Below are positions 24,228 through 63,260 of a stretch of DNA of 64,000 nt, piece after piece (the first letter of the stretch is position 1; every line of letters begins with the position of its first letter). Location of the stretch: assembly GCF_036373705.1 (NCBI RefSeq), contig NC_089857.1, positions 33,289,784 through 33,353,783 on the forward strand, read 5' to 3'. The notes under the pieces were generated by a model. It was not told the origin of the DNA, ran no database searches, and worked only from the letters and a program-made list of their open reading frames with translations. The translations under genes were made by a program, and so were the position numbers. This DNA is from Amia ocellicauda. Taxonomy: Eukaryota > Chordata > Actinopteri > Amiiformes > Amiidae.

Positions 24228-25452
24228 TACACTCACCTAAAGGATTATTAGGAACACCTGTTCAATTTCTCATTAATGCAATTATCTAACCAACCAATCA
24301 CATGGCAGTTGCTTCAATGCATTTAGGGGTGTTGTCCTGGTCAAGACAATCTCCTGAACTCCAAACTGAATGTCTGAATGGGAAAGAAAGGTGATTTAAG
24401 CAATTTTGAGCGTGGCATGGTTGTTGGTGCCAGACGGGCCGGTCTGAGTATTTCACAATCTGCTCAGTTACTGGGATTTTCACGCACAACCATTTCTAGG
24501 GTTTACAAAGAATAGTGTGAAAAGGGAAAAACATCCAGTATGCGGCAGTCCTGTGGGCGAAAATGCCTTGTTGATGCTAGAGGTCAGAGGAGAATGGGCC
24601 GACTGATTTAAGCTGATAGAAGAGCAACTTTGACTGAAATAACCACTCGTTACAACCGAGGTATGCAGCAAAGCATTTGTGAAGCCACAACACGTACAAC
24701 CTTGAGGCGGATGGGCTACAACAGCAGAAGACCCCACCGGGTACCACTCATCTCCACTACAAATAGGAAAAAGAGGCTACAATTTGCACAAGCTCACCAA
24801 AATTGGACAGTTGAAGACTGGAAAAATGTTGCCTGGTCTGATGAGTCTCGATTTCTGTTGAGACATTCAGATGGTAGAGTCAGAATTTGGCGTAAACAGA
24901 ATGAGAACATGGATCCATCATGCCTTGTTACCACTGTGCAGGCTGGTGGTGGTGGTGTAATGGTGTGGGGGATGTTTTCTTGGCACACTTTAGGCCCCTT
25001 AGTGCCAATTGGGCATCGTTTAAATGCCACGGCCTACCTGAGCATTGTTTCTGACCATGTCCATCCCTTTATGACCACCATGTACCCATCCTCTGATGGC
25101 TACTTCCAGCAGGATAAAGCACCATGTCACAAAGGTCGAATCATTTCAAATTGGTTTCTTGAACATGACAATGAGTTCACTGTACTAAACTGGCCCCCAC
25201 AGTCACCAGATCTCAACCCAATAGAGCATCTTTGGGATGTGGTGGAACGGGAGCTTCGTGCCCTGGATGTGCATCCCACAAATCTCCATCAACTGCAAGA
25301 TGCTATCCTATCAATATGGGCCAACATTTCTAAAGAATGGTTTCAGCACCTTGTTGAATCAATGCCACGTAGAATTAAGGCAGTTCTGAAGGCGAAAGGG
25401 GGTCAAACACAGTATTAGTATGGTGTTCCTAATAATCCTTTAGGTGAGTGTA
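24228..25452 (+). mobile_element. Tc1/mariner element, DD36E (Incomer-like), copy 1
   Basis: Full-length 1225-bp element flanked by TA duplications (24226-24227, 25453-25454). Terminal inverted repeats begin TACACTCACCTAAAGG and extend at least 30 bases. The transposase frame lies on the plus strand. Copy 2, at 54909-56106, differs by only a few per cent plus three small deletions in copy 2, so both were mobilised fairly recently. The D-to-E spacing of 36 residues and the fish distribution fit the family described as Incomer. That name is my inference from spacing and TIR. Confidence 0.92.
24378..25418 (+). pseudogene. DD36E transposase with two in-frame stops (copy 1)
   Basis: One reading frame of 347 codons, starting MGKKGDLSNFERG and ending KAKGGQTQY. 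It is interrupted by TAG at 24513-24515 (TGG in copy 2) and TAA at 24609-24611 (CAA in copy 2). Both fit G-to-A or C-to-T changes. The helix-turn-helix N-terminus contains both stops. The catalytic half is open from 24630: D155 in WSDES, D246 in QQDKAPCH and E283 in NPIEHLW, with 36 residues between the last two. Copy 2 has QQDNAPCH, the usual form, so Lys247 here is probably a mutation. Not expected to make a functional transposase. Confidence 0.9.
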
Positions 25453-25553
25453 TAGAATATGTAGAAAAATTGTTTTCTAAAATCCACTACAAGTTTGATG
25501 AATGCGTTTATAAATACGTTGTTTTTTTAACAATTAAATACTAAACAGCATAT

Positions 25554-25556
<3 letters not shown>

Positions 25557-25605
<49 letters not shown>
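25557..25605. repeat. (TA)n microsatellite, target of a Tc1 insertion
   Basis: About 24 TA units, ending exactly at the left end of the 25606 Tc1 element. A short tatatat run continues past its right end at 27189. The element therefore jumped into a TA repeat. Confidence 0.85.
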
Positions 25606-25608
<3 letters not shown>

Positions 25609-25833
25609 TGAGGGAATAAAGTATTTGATCCCCTGCTGATTTTGTATGTTTGCCCACTGACAAAGAAATGATCAGTCTATAATTTTAATGGTAGGTGTAT
25701 TTTAACAGTGAGAGACAGAATAACAACAAAAAAATCCAGAAAAACGCATTTCAAAAAAGTTATATATTGATTTGCATGTTAATGAGGGAAATAAGTATTT
25801 GATCCCCTATCAATCAGCAAGATTTCTGGCTCC

Positions 25834-25930
25834 CAGGTGTCTTTTATACAGGTAACGAGCTGAGATTAGGAGCAATCTCTTAAAGGGACTGCTCCTAATC
25901 TCAGCTCGTTACCTGTATAAAAGACACCTG
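25834..25930. repeat. Perfect 41-bp inverted repeat before the Tc1 transposase
   Basis: Arms 25834-25874 and 25890-25930 are exact reverse complements over 41 bases, with a 15-base loop. The structure lies between the left TIR and the transposase ATG (25969) and so would form a long hairpin in the transposase mRNA leader. Confidence 0.95.
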
Positions 25931-25968
25931 TCCACAGAAGCAATCAATCAGATTCCAAACTCTCCACC

Positions 25969-26982
25969 ATGGCCAAAACCAAAGAGCTGTCCAAGGATGT
26001 CAGGGACAAGATTGTAGACCTACACAAGGCTGGAATGGGCTACAAGACCATCGCCAAGCAGCTTGGTGAGAAGGTGACAACAGTTGGTGCGATTATTCAC
26101 AAATGGAAGAAACACAAAATAACTGTCAATCTCCCTCGGTCTGGGGCTCCATGCAAGATCTCACCTCGTGGAGTTTCAATGATCATGAGAACGGTGAGGA
26201 ATCAGCCCAGAACTACACAGGAGGATCTTGTTAATGATCTCAAGGCAGCTGGGACCATAGTCACCAAGAAAACAATTGGTAACACACTATGCCGTGAAGG
26301 ACTGAAATCCTGCAGCGCCCGCAAGGTCCCCCTGCTCAAGAAAGCACATGTACCGGCCCGTCTGAAGTTTGCCAATGAACATCTGAATGATTCAGAGGAG
26401 AACTGGGTGAAAGTGTTGTGGTCAGATGAGACCAAAATCGAGCTCTTTGGCATCAACTCAACTCGCCATGTTTGGAGGAGGAGGAATGACCCCAAGAACA
26501 CCATCCCCACCGTCAAACATGGAGGTGGAAACATTATGCTTTGGGGGTGTTTTTCTGCTAAGGGGACAGGACAACTGCACCGCATCAAAGGGACGATGGA
26601 TGGGGCCATGTACCATCAAATCTTGGGTCAGAACCTCCTTCCCTCAGCCAGGGCATTGAAAATGGGTCATGGATGGGTATTCCAGCATGACAATGACCCA
26701 AAACACACAGCCAAGGCAACAAAGGAGTGGCTCAAGAAGAAGCACATTAAGGTCCGGGAGTGGCCTAGCCAGTCTCCAGACCTTAATCCCATAGAAAATC
26801 TGTGGAGGGAGCTGAAGGTTCGAGTTGCCAAACATCAGCATCGAAACCTTAATGACTTGGAGAGGATCTGCAAAGAGGAGTGGGACAAAATCCCTCCTGA
26901 GATGTGTGCAAACCTGGTGGCCAACTACAAGAAACGTCTGACCTCTGTGATTGCCAACAAGGGTTTTGCCACCAAGTACTAA
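25969..26982 (+). CDS. Tc1-like transposase, 337 aa, intact
   Basis: DD34E transposase that would excise and reinsert its element by cut-and-paste at TA sites. It starts [16 protein letters not shown] and ends KGFATKY, with no stop or frameshift. Residues 1-110 are the paired-like DNA-binding region, with two helix-turn-helix parts and a GRPR-like hinge (PRSGAP, 56-61). The catalytic residues are D153 (WSDETK), D241 (QHDNDPKH) and E276 (NPIENLW), with exactly 34 residues between the last two. The glycine-rich [13 protein letters not shown] box is present at 184-196. Length is close to the 340 aa of Sleeping Beauty. The start is preceded by CCACC, a good Kozak context. Nothing visible disables it; activity is untested. 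Confidence 0.95.
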   Translation: MAKTKELSKDVRDKIVDLHKAGMGYKTIAKQLGEKVTTVGAIIHKWKKHKITVNLPRSGAPCKISPRGVSMIMRTVRNQPRTTQEDLVNDLKAAGTIVTKKTIGNTLCREGLKSCSARKVPLLKKAHVPARLKFANEHLNDSEENWVKVLWSDETKIELFGINSTRHVWRRRNDPKNTIPTVKHGGGNIMLWGCFSAKGTGQLHRIKGTMDGAMYHQILGQNLLPSARALKMGHGWVFQHDNDPKHTAKATKEWLKKKHIKVREWPSQSPDLNPIENLWRELKVRVAKHQHRNLNDLERICKEEWDKIPPEMCANLVANYKKRLTSVIANKGFATKY

Positions 26983-27190
26983 GTCGAAGGGGTCAAATAC
27001 TTATTTCCCTCATTAACATGCAAATCAATTTATAACTTTTTTGAAATGCGTTTTTCTGGATTTGTTTTTGTTATTCTGTCTCTCACTGTTAAAATACACC
27101 TACCATTAAAATTATAGACTGATCATTTCTTTGTCAGTGGGCAAACGAACAAAATCAGCAGGCGATCAAATACTTTTTTCCCCCACTGTA

Positions 27191-28312
27191 TATATATTCT
27201 GTTATAGTCATATGCCTTTGTATGCTTTGCACATTCTTAAATGTGTTATCTGAGGATATAATCACATGTTTTTGTATGTTATATATACCATGGGGATAAG
27301 ATTTGTAAGCTGTGAATAAAAAAGAACAAAAAGTTAGTTTGGCAGTCTTGTAAGAGGGGCTGCCAGCCTGTATGCACTGTGGGTGATACTTTCCATATTA
27401 CAACTTCTTCAATGCCTGCTGTGACACCATGTGCCCAAAAGGTTGTGCTCATTATTGTGTTGTTTATATTTGGCAGGCCAGTGTTTTGTATGTTATTGTA
27501 CTGCTTATTAAACCATTTAAATAATATTGCACCGTTATTTTATTTTCTGTTGGCTCATCTTGTATGAAGTTGTGCAAGCTGTTTACTTTGTTGACATTTT
27601 TCTTCTGTTTTATAATTCTTGGAAGGATGAGCTGTGCTTGTTCCTGGTTTAACTACCCCTTGTAATTTCTTTAATCAGTATACAGGATCATATAAACAAT
27701 AAAGTGTCAGACACTACTGATAAACGTGTCAAATTATAATGGTGTGTATTCCAGGGAATACAGGTGTTCAGAAAAAAGACAAGATCAAAGCTTAGCTGCT
27801 TTTTTAATGCAACATAAAGAATGCAAATACAACAGATAAGAAATACACAAAGTGTTCTTCATACATTGTTTCCTCTTGGAGCTAAATAAATGTGGTCCAT
27901 AACACTCTAATCCCTAATGTTGTTTTCAGCCATCTGTATCCTTTAGTACTTAGTCTAGGCATCTTTGTCATCATCACCAAAGAGCTGCAGCTTTCTTCAC
28001 TACAGGTTCTTGAAGAGTTGTCTTTATTGTTTACGTTGATATGGTAACATTTGGATTTCTGAATAATCAGTATATCTGGACTTTTAGATAGTTTCCTCTC
28101 TTGTTTGCACAGAGAATGTATTTTCAGAATCTGACTATTAAGGTCTGCTTTAAATCATGTGACAGAAATGGCATTTTCTTGCAGTTTCTTTCTCGGAATA
28201 CCTTAATTTATTAAAATCAATCAATGATCGTGTATCCATAATTATCCTTATTTCACTCCTTCCTTGGAACTGTGGTACCCCACTCATTTTAAACTTATCT
28301 GTAGTGCCACAA
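27191..28312. other. Intergenic stretch between Tc1 element and LINE
   Basis: AT-rich sequence. I recognise no exon or mobile element in it. Confidence 0.5.
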
Positions 28313-28561
28313 AGACATGGTAACGTTAATACTGTTGATTGGTTTTAGTATTTTACATTTCAATTAAATAAAAACATTCAAAATTTTAATACTTATGATA
28401 AAAAAAAAAAAAATCAATTCCTAAAATCACTTACAATTTTTAAAATCTTAATGTGAATAATACAAACTAAACTAAACAAGTGCTTAAAACAATAAAACAA
28501 ACTTGTGATTAAAGCAAAACTGCAAACCAACAAAAAGGTCAAATACATTGAAAATAACTGT

Positions 28562-28634
28562 AAATGCATCAGATAAAGCAAAAAACAAATAAAACCATAA
28601 AATAAAAACAAAACCAAAACAATCTGATGCATTT
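28562..28634. repeat. Inner hairpin of LINE copy A 3' UTR
   Basis: AAATGCATCAGAT (28562-28574) pairs perfectly with ATCTGATGCATTT (28622-28634). An outer stem, GTCAAATACATTG (28538-28550) with its complement at 28656-28668, encloses it. The equivalent inner stem of copy B differs at three positions on both arms, keeping every pair. Confidence 0.85.
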
Positions 28635-28824
28635 AAAATTAAAAACCAAACGGCCAATGTATTTGACAAAATAATAGAACAGAACAACCAAAAAAACAAA
28701 AAACAAAACAAGTGCCTTTAAAATCAACTCAATCTTTTAAAACAATCATTCATTAAAAAAGGTTAAAAGATCTTGGACTCGGGCTCCAGCAGGGGGAGAT
28801 GGCCGTCCCCGGAGGTGGGTCCCA

Positions 28825-29801
28825 TCACGGGATCCTGAGCTCCCCCAGATCTTGTATTTGCCAGTTCTTAAAGGCTTCCTCCTTGCCCCTCTGGTGGACC
28901 TCCAGATTGACATAATCCCTGACTAGTACCATGCCCCTCCGCGCGATGACGATTGGGTCCAGCTCCTGCTTGTTGAATAGACATATGTTCCGTCCCTCAC
29001 ACAGGGCCTGTTTCACTGCGCAGACGACACGCCACCAGCACCTAAGGGTTGTTGATAAAGGCTGGCTGGACCATAAAGGATCTGCTGGGCGGTCGCCTGC
29101 ACAGGAGCGGCAAACCTGTGGAGGAACAGAGAAAACAGGAGCCAGACCCTGCAGGCGGAGGGGTAATCCCTAAAGATATGAGCCTCCGTCTCCTTCCCCA
29201 GGCAACCCTTGTAGGGGCAGATGTCATAAGGGGCTAGGCCCCTTCTGTGCATGAACACTCAGGTGGGGAGACACCAACTCACAGCCATCCAGGAGACATC
29301 TTTCTGCATATTTGTGAGGCAAACGTGCGTAGCGTTAGCCCAGATAAACCGGCAGGTTTCGGGAGGGAAATCTTCTATCCGGCTGGTCTCCTGGGTAGAT
29401 CTCATCTGGCTACAGATGGTCTTATAATCCCAGGAGGCCAGCACAACTTTATGGAGGCCTACTTCGAGCGCAAAGGCTCGGAGCGCCCTGTAGAATGGCC
29501 GGGGATCCCACGAGTGCAGCCTGGTGTTATCCATGGCGCAGAGGCCGAATGGTCTCAGGCTGCTGGCGAAATAAAAGCGGTTCATAAAACTCACTTTCTT
29601 GCCAGCAGCCTGGATGTTCTTGACCACATATCCCAGCCCCTGCGCCTTTATAAGCCGCACAACGTCCGGGACCCCCCTGTCTCCATCCAGGGTACCCTTC
29701 ACCTGCACTCTTTTCAGCCTCTCCATTTTGCTCCCCCAGACAAACCGAAATATAATTCTGGTCACTAGTTTTGCGATGACCTTGTCTGGGGGGAAGATCA
29801 T
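28825..29801 (-). pseudogene. LINE ORF2 C-terminal fragment, broken
   Basis: Fragment of a non-LTR ORF2 carrying the end of the reverse-transcriptase region and the C-terminal zinc-knuckle-like domain. Frame 1 runs 29801-29262 (MIFPPDKVIAKLVTRIIFRF to SWCLPT). A TGA at about 29259-29261 interrupts it, and the same frame continues as VFMHRRGLAPYDICPYKGC to near 29013. A frameshift near 29013-29040 then moves to the frame that ends KNWQIQDLGELRIP and TGA at 28825. The catalytic FADD-type motif is absent because of the 5' truncation. Confidence 0.82.
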
Positions 29802-29837
29802 TCCTAAGTAGACATGGTAACATTAAGGCGTAAGAAT

Positions 29838-30433
29838 ACTGTTTTATTGTATATAGTATTTTACATTTACATATAAAAACAATTCAAATTTTTAATACTT
29901 ATGATTAAAAACTTTTAAAATCAATTCTTAAAATCACTTAAAATTTTTAAAATCTTTGTGATTTTAACGAAAAACAAAATAATTAACTTCAAATAAACAT
30001 GTGCACAAAACAACAAAACAAACGTGATTAAAGCAAAACTGCTCACCAACATAAAAGTCAAATACATTGAAAATAACTGAAAATGCATTGGACAAAATAA
30101 AGAAACAATTAAAAAGGTAAAAATAAAAAACAAACAAAAAAGGTCCAATGCATTTAAAATTAAATCCAAAACGGACAATGTATTTGACAAAAGAATATAA
30201 CAAAACTAAACCAAAAAAACCCTAAACAATTAGTGATTTAAAAACAACTAAATCTTTAAAAACAGTTAAGATTCATTTTAAAATCGTTTTAAAAACAATC
30301 ATCCATAAAATAATTAAAAGATCTTGGACTCGGGCTCCAGCAGGGGGAACTGACCGTCCCCGGAGGTGGGTCCCATCATGGGATCCTGAGCTCCCCCAGA
30401 TCTTGTATGTGCCAGTTCTTATAGGCTTCCTCC
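29838..30433 (-). mobile_element. 5'-truncated Tx1/L1-like LINE, copy B
   Basis: Same family and orientation as copy A but only 596 bp: 3' UTR plus the last 19 or so ORF2 codons (EEAYKNWHIQDLGELRIP, stop near 30376). It is flanked by a perfect 15-bp duplication, TTAAGGCGTAAGAAT, at 29823-29837 and 30434-30448. Its left duplication overlaps the right target duplication of copy A by TTAA, so it inserted immediately beside copy A after that copy arrived. Confidence 0.87.
30081..30155. repeat. Inner hairpin of LINE copy B 3' UTR
   Basis: AAATGCATTGGAC (30081-30093) pairs perfectly with GTCCAATGCATTT (30143-30155). The outer stem GTCAAATACATTG (30057-30069) with 30176-30188 has the same sequence as in copy A. 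Compared with copy A the inner stem has three paired substitutions. Confidence 0.85.
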
Positions 30434-30448
30434 TTAAGGCGTAAGAAT

Positions 30449-31665
30449 GTTTTCAGAAGATACATTTTTAAAGGTACAATATCAATCAACTTGCATGGAT
30501 TGCAATATGGCAATGACCTGAAATACACAGACAACTCACTTGTGGCTAAATTAATTGTGGGATGAGCTTCACAGCACACTGAAAAAGAACAGACACTGCA
30601 AATATGCTCTGGGAGATGCTTAAAGGGGAACTAGCATAGTCCCTAAAATTAGAGGTTTATATGTACTCATGTGTTAGTAGGAGTGCATAAGTAAAGTACA
30701 TTTGATTTGTCGGTTCTATTCTATACTTTTAGTAGCTTTTTAAACATAATAATACAACCTCCATCCCAATCACGGCTATTGTAAATAACCCAAAGGAGAG
30801 TTCTTCTTTTTAACACTTACCTGATAGCACAAAATACTACATGTGCAATGATGAGATGTGTCTTCCCACAGCAGCATGGGTAATTACATTCAGTAGTAGT
30901 GTGACTTCATAGCTCCATGTAAAATTGAGTCTTTTAACACTGCAAAACTCATCTTCTTTATTTGTTTGCCATTATTAATTTGATAAAGTTGTGGTTTATC
31001 ACCAGTTAATTATTTTAAAATTATAATTTTAAATGCAAAATGTAACCTAATATTCATAATTATCCCTATAATCTACACACTTTATGCATAATGGCTGTAA
31101 GTCTGCACTGTATGTTTTAGGCCTTGTTTTTAGGTCATATGACTATACTGTATATTGCTGTAATTTGTAATTTGCATGAATTGTACTTTATTATGTAAAT
31201 AATAGTGGATTGTGTGACAAATAAATATCTGCTAAATAAATAAATAGGACTAACTAAATATAGGTGAGGTCTCTCTTGAATGGTCGATGGCAGGAATAAG
31301 AACAGTTGATCAGTGTTATCTGCGCCACTTCCCCTTGTATGACTGAAATGACACAAATACAGCAAAACACCACTGAAGTGTGTGACAATATCAACACAAT
31401 ATATTCAGGTTTGATAAATCTTTGATGTAATATTATTGCAAATCTCGGTGTCTGATGTATTTAAGGTTACCAGTACATTAATATGTGTATTTACAGTTTA
31501 TTCTTGTAGGCCTTTGTACTAGAGCAAGTGTGTATAGGATTCAAGATCAATGTTATATAAGATAAAGATAAGAAATTGCGATTATAAACATCTTGGTGAT
31601 GCCTTGATCCAGCAGTGGACCAATGTAGGCTGCATATATTGTATATTTTTGTATACTTAAAAATA
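30449..31665. other. Intergenic stretch between LINE B and Tc1 remnant
   Basis: No exon was recognised. At 31591-31632 there is a short segment matching 47597-47636 (ATCCAGCAGTGGA core), listed separately. A degraded tail-like stretch (ATCTGCTAAATAAATAAATA) lies near 31227. Confidence 0.45.
31591..31632 (+). repeat. Retrotransposon 3'-end fragment (CCAGCAGTGG type)
   Basis: Contains CTTGATCCAGCAGTGGACC then GGCTG, closely similar to 47597-47636. The word ATCCAGCAGTGG followed by GGCTGATG repeats is a familiar ending of some non-LTR elements. No body of such an element is seen. Confidence 0.4.
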
Positions 31666-32284
31666 TACACTGATCAGCCATAACATTATGACCACCTGCC
31701 TAATATTGTGTAGGTCCCCCTTTTGCCGTCAAAACAGCCCTGACCCGTCGAGGCATGGACTCCACTAGACCTCTGAAGGTGTGCTGTGGTATCTGGCACC
31801 AAGACGTTACCAGCAGATCCTTTAAGTCCTGTAAGTTGCGAGGTGGGGCCTCCATGGATCGGACTTGTTTGTCCAGTACATCCCACAGATGCTTGATTGG
31901 ATTGAGATCTGGGGAATTTGGAGGCCAAGTCCTTGAACTCGTGATTCAACAGACCAGGCCACTTTCCTCCATTGCTCTGTGGTCCAGTTCTGATGCTCAC
32001 GTGCCCATTGTAGGCGCTTTTGGCAGTGGACAGGGGTCAGCATGGGCACCCTGACTGGTCTGCGGCTACGCAGCCCCATACACAACGAACTGCGATGCAC
32101 TGTGTGTTCTGACACAGATCCTTACACTTGCCCATTTTTCCTGCTTCAACACTTCAACTTTGAGGACAAAATGTTCACTTGCTGCCTAATATATCCCACC
32201 CACTGACAGGTGCCATGATAACGAGATTATCAGTGTTATTCACTTCACCTGTCAGTGGTCATAATGTTATGGCTGATCGGTGTA
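31666..32284 (-). mobile_element. Internally deleted Tc1/mariner remnant
   Basis: 619 bp with inverted termini TACACTGATCAGCCATAAC and the complementary right end (GGCTGATCGGTGTA), flanked by TA. A transposase trace is on the minus strand: KRLQWAREHQNWTTEQWRKVAWSVES, where the first catalytic Asp reads Val. It jumps directly to the region of the NPIEHLW motif in a shifted frame, so most of the catalytic core is deleted. It belongs to a third Tc1-type family and is older than the other two. Confidence 0.82.
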
Positions 32285-32487
32285 TATACATACATACATA
32301 TATAAGCTTAAAGTGTGGGCTACTTAGCCCCCAAACTTTTTTTTTTTTTTTTCCTGGAACAAAAAAATTATATTCATTATTAGTATTACAACTAAAACTT
32401 ATAATAAAAATAATAAGTGAGAACAAACCATACATTACCATAAGTTGTCAATTGCTTTAAGGGGAATGTTAATATATTTCTTAATTT

Positions 32488-32489
<2 letters not shown>

Positions 32490-32531
<42 letters not shown>
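32490..32531. repeat. (AAT)n microsatellite
   Basis: Fourteen AAT units upstream of GNAQ. Confidence 0.9.
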
Positions 32532-32532
<1 letters not shown>

Positions 32533-33035
32533 TTTAACGTAGCGTTATTTTCTTTGACTTGGTCAATGCTTATTATTTTTCGCGTTTTGCTTTTAAAATA
32601 TAAGAAAGACAGCTGTATTACTTTTTGCTGAATTGTGCTTTTTCATCCACAGGCTAGCTGTGTGTGCGTGTTGTTTCCTTCAGTCTGTCAGATTCTCCCC
32701 TCCCCGCTTCCCAACGTCACTTTGCTGGGAGTGGATGGTGTGTATAATAAAGTTACAGGCGCGGAATAGAGGAAAGGGGGAAAGAGAATATCTGCTGTCA
32801 GTTACATTTGATGCAAACTCTTTGAACACGACACTTCTCTATGGACATTTCCTGGACTGTTACTATATTACTTGTTTTGCGAGTCATGTACCTGGGGTCC
32901 TGATCCGTTTTTTTCCTTGGGGTTTCATCTGGAGAGATGTGTATTCCCGTCCAGTAGTGGAGTGGAGCGGACTGGAGTGAAAGTCCGCCATATTCTGCTT
33001 TTACCACGCCCGGGAACCCAGCAATTGAAAAAAGG

Positions 33036-33036
<1 letters not shown>

Positions 33037-33093
<57 letters not shown>

Positions 33094-33111
33094 GAATATA
33101 TAATATATTTG

Positions 33112-33139
<28 letters not shown>
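33037..33139. repeat. (GT)n-(TA)n compound microsatellite
   Basis: About 20 GT units followed by interrupted TA runs, roughly 540-640 bases upstream of the GNAQ start codon. Confidence 0.9.
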
Positions 33140-33142
<3 letters not shown>

Positions 33143-33638
33143 TCCACATAAACAGAAGGAAAATATATATTAATTTATAATACTGTATCAATAAAATAAT
33201 ACCAAAAATAAGATTTAAGAAACCAACTGTCAAGAATGAAAACCCTTAACAAGATTAGGTAGAGAAAGTCTGCTAAAAGGATCTGTTGCTCAAAGTGAGC
33301 AGGAAAAGCAGATTAGCCCTATTAGGATTTTAATAGGGTTCCGGGGGTGGGGGGTCTTCGAGTCACTGTTTCGCTTAAGACGGAGCTGCGGATCGCCAGC
33401 AAGAAATCAGCCGGGGGGAGGAGGGCAAGTGTTAGGGAAAAAAACTAAAACCCTTGGATATTTTTGGTTTAATTTTTGTTAGTTTGTTGTCCCATTAATC
33501 GTGAATATGTCTGTGTTTTGCCGTCGACTGGACTGAGATTGATCTGCTTGAACACTGCACAGGGTCTGGATGTTTGTTTTTTGTGTTTTGTTTGGTTTCT
33601 ATTGAACACATTGATACAATTAAAAGGCACTAGAGTGA

Positions 33639-63260
<29,622 letters not shown>

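Larger units (their letters stand above)
25606..27188 (+). mobile_element. Tc1-like element, DD34E, apparently intact
   Basis: 1583 bp flanked by TA. The ends begin CAGTGAGGGAATAAAG on the left and, in reverse complement, CAGTGGGGGAAAAAAG on the right. Terminal inverted repeats are about 200 bp and nearly identical. Each carries two related direct repeats around TAAGTATTTGATCCCC (outer near 25619, inner near 25793), the IR/DR layout of Sleeping Beauty-type elements. It encloses an uninterrupted transposase gene and a perfect inverted repeat just upstream of it. Outer-end differences between the two sides are few. Confidence 0.95.
28330..29809 (-). mobile_element. 5'-truncated Tx1/L1-like LINE, copy A
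   Basis: Non-LTR retrotransposon on the minus strand, flanked by 17-bp target duplications AGACATGGTAACRTTAA at 28313-28329 and 29810-29826 with one mismatch. It holds the end of ORF2 and about 495 bases of 3' UTR (28330-28824). The recognisable protein starts near 29801 and includes the post-reverse-transcriptase region (FRFVWGSKMERLKR, GVPD) and a CCHC-like motif (CPYKGC...ETEAH). Resemblance of these motifs to fish Tx1 elements is from memory. Truncation at the 5' end is the normal result of target-primed reverse transcription. Confidence 0.85.

Noticed and set aside
33037..33139. Regularly spaced repeats that could be mistaken for an array
   Set aside because: They are plain (GT)n and (TA)n microsatellites with no spacers; a CRISPR array is not expected in a vertebrate genome and none was seen.
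33318..33342. Short hairpin CCCTATT...AATAGGG upstream of GNAQ
   Set aside because: Seven pairs only. Such stems are common by chance in a sequence of this length.
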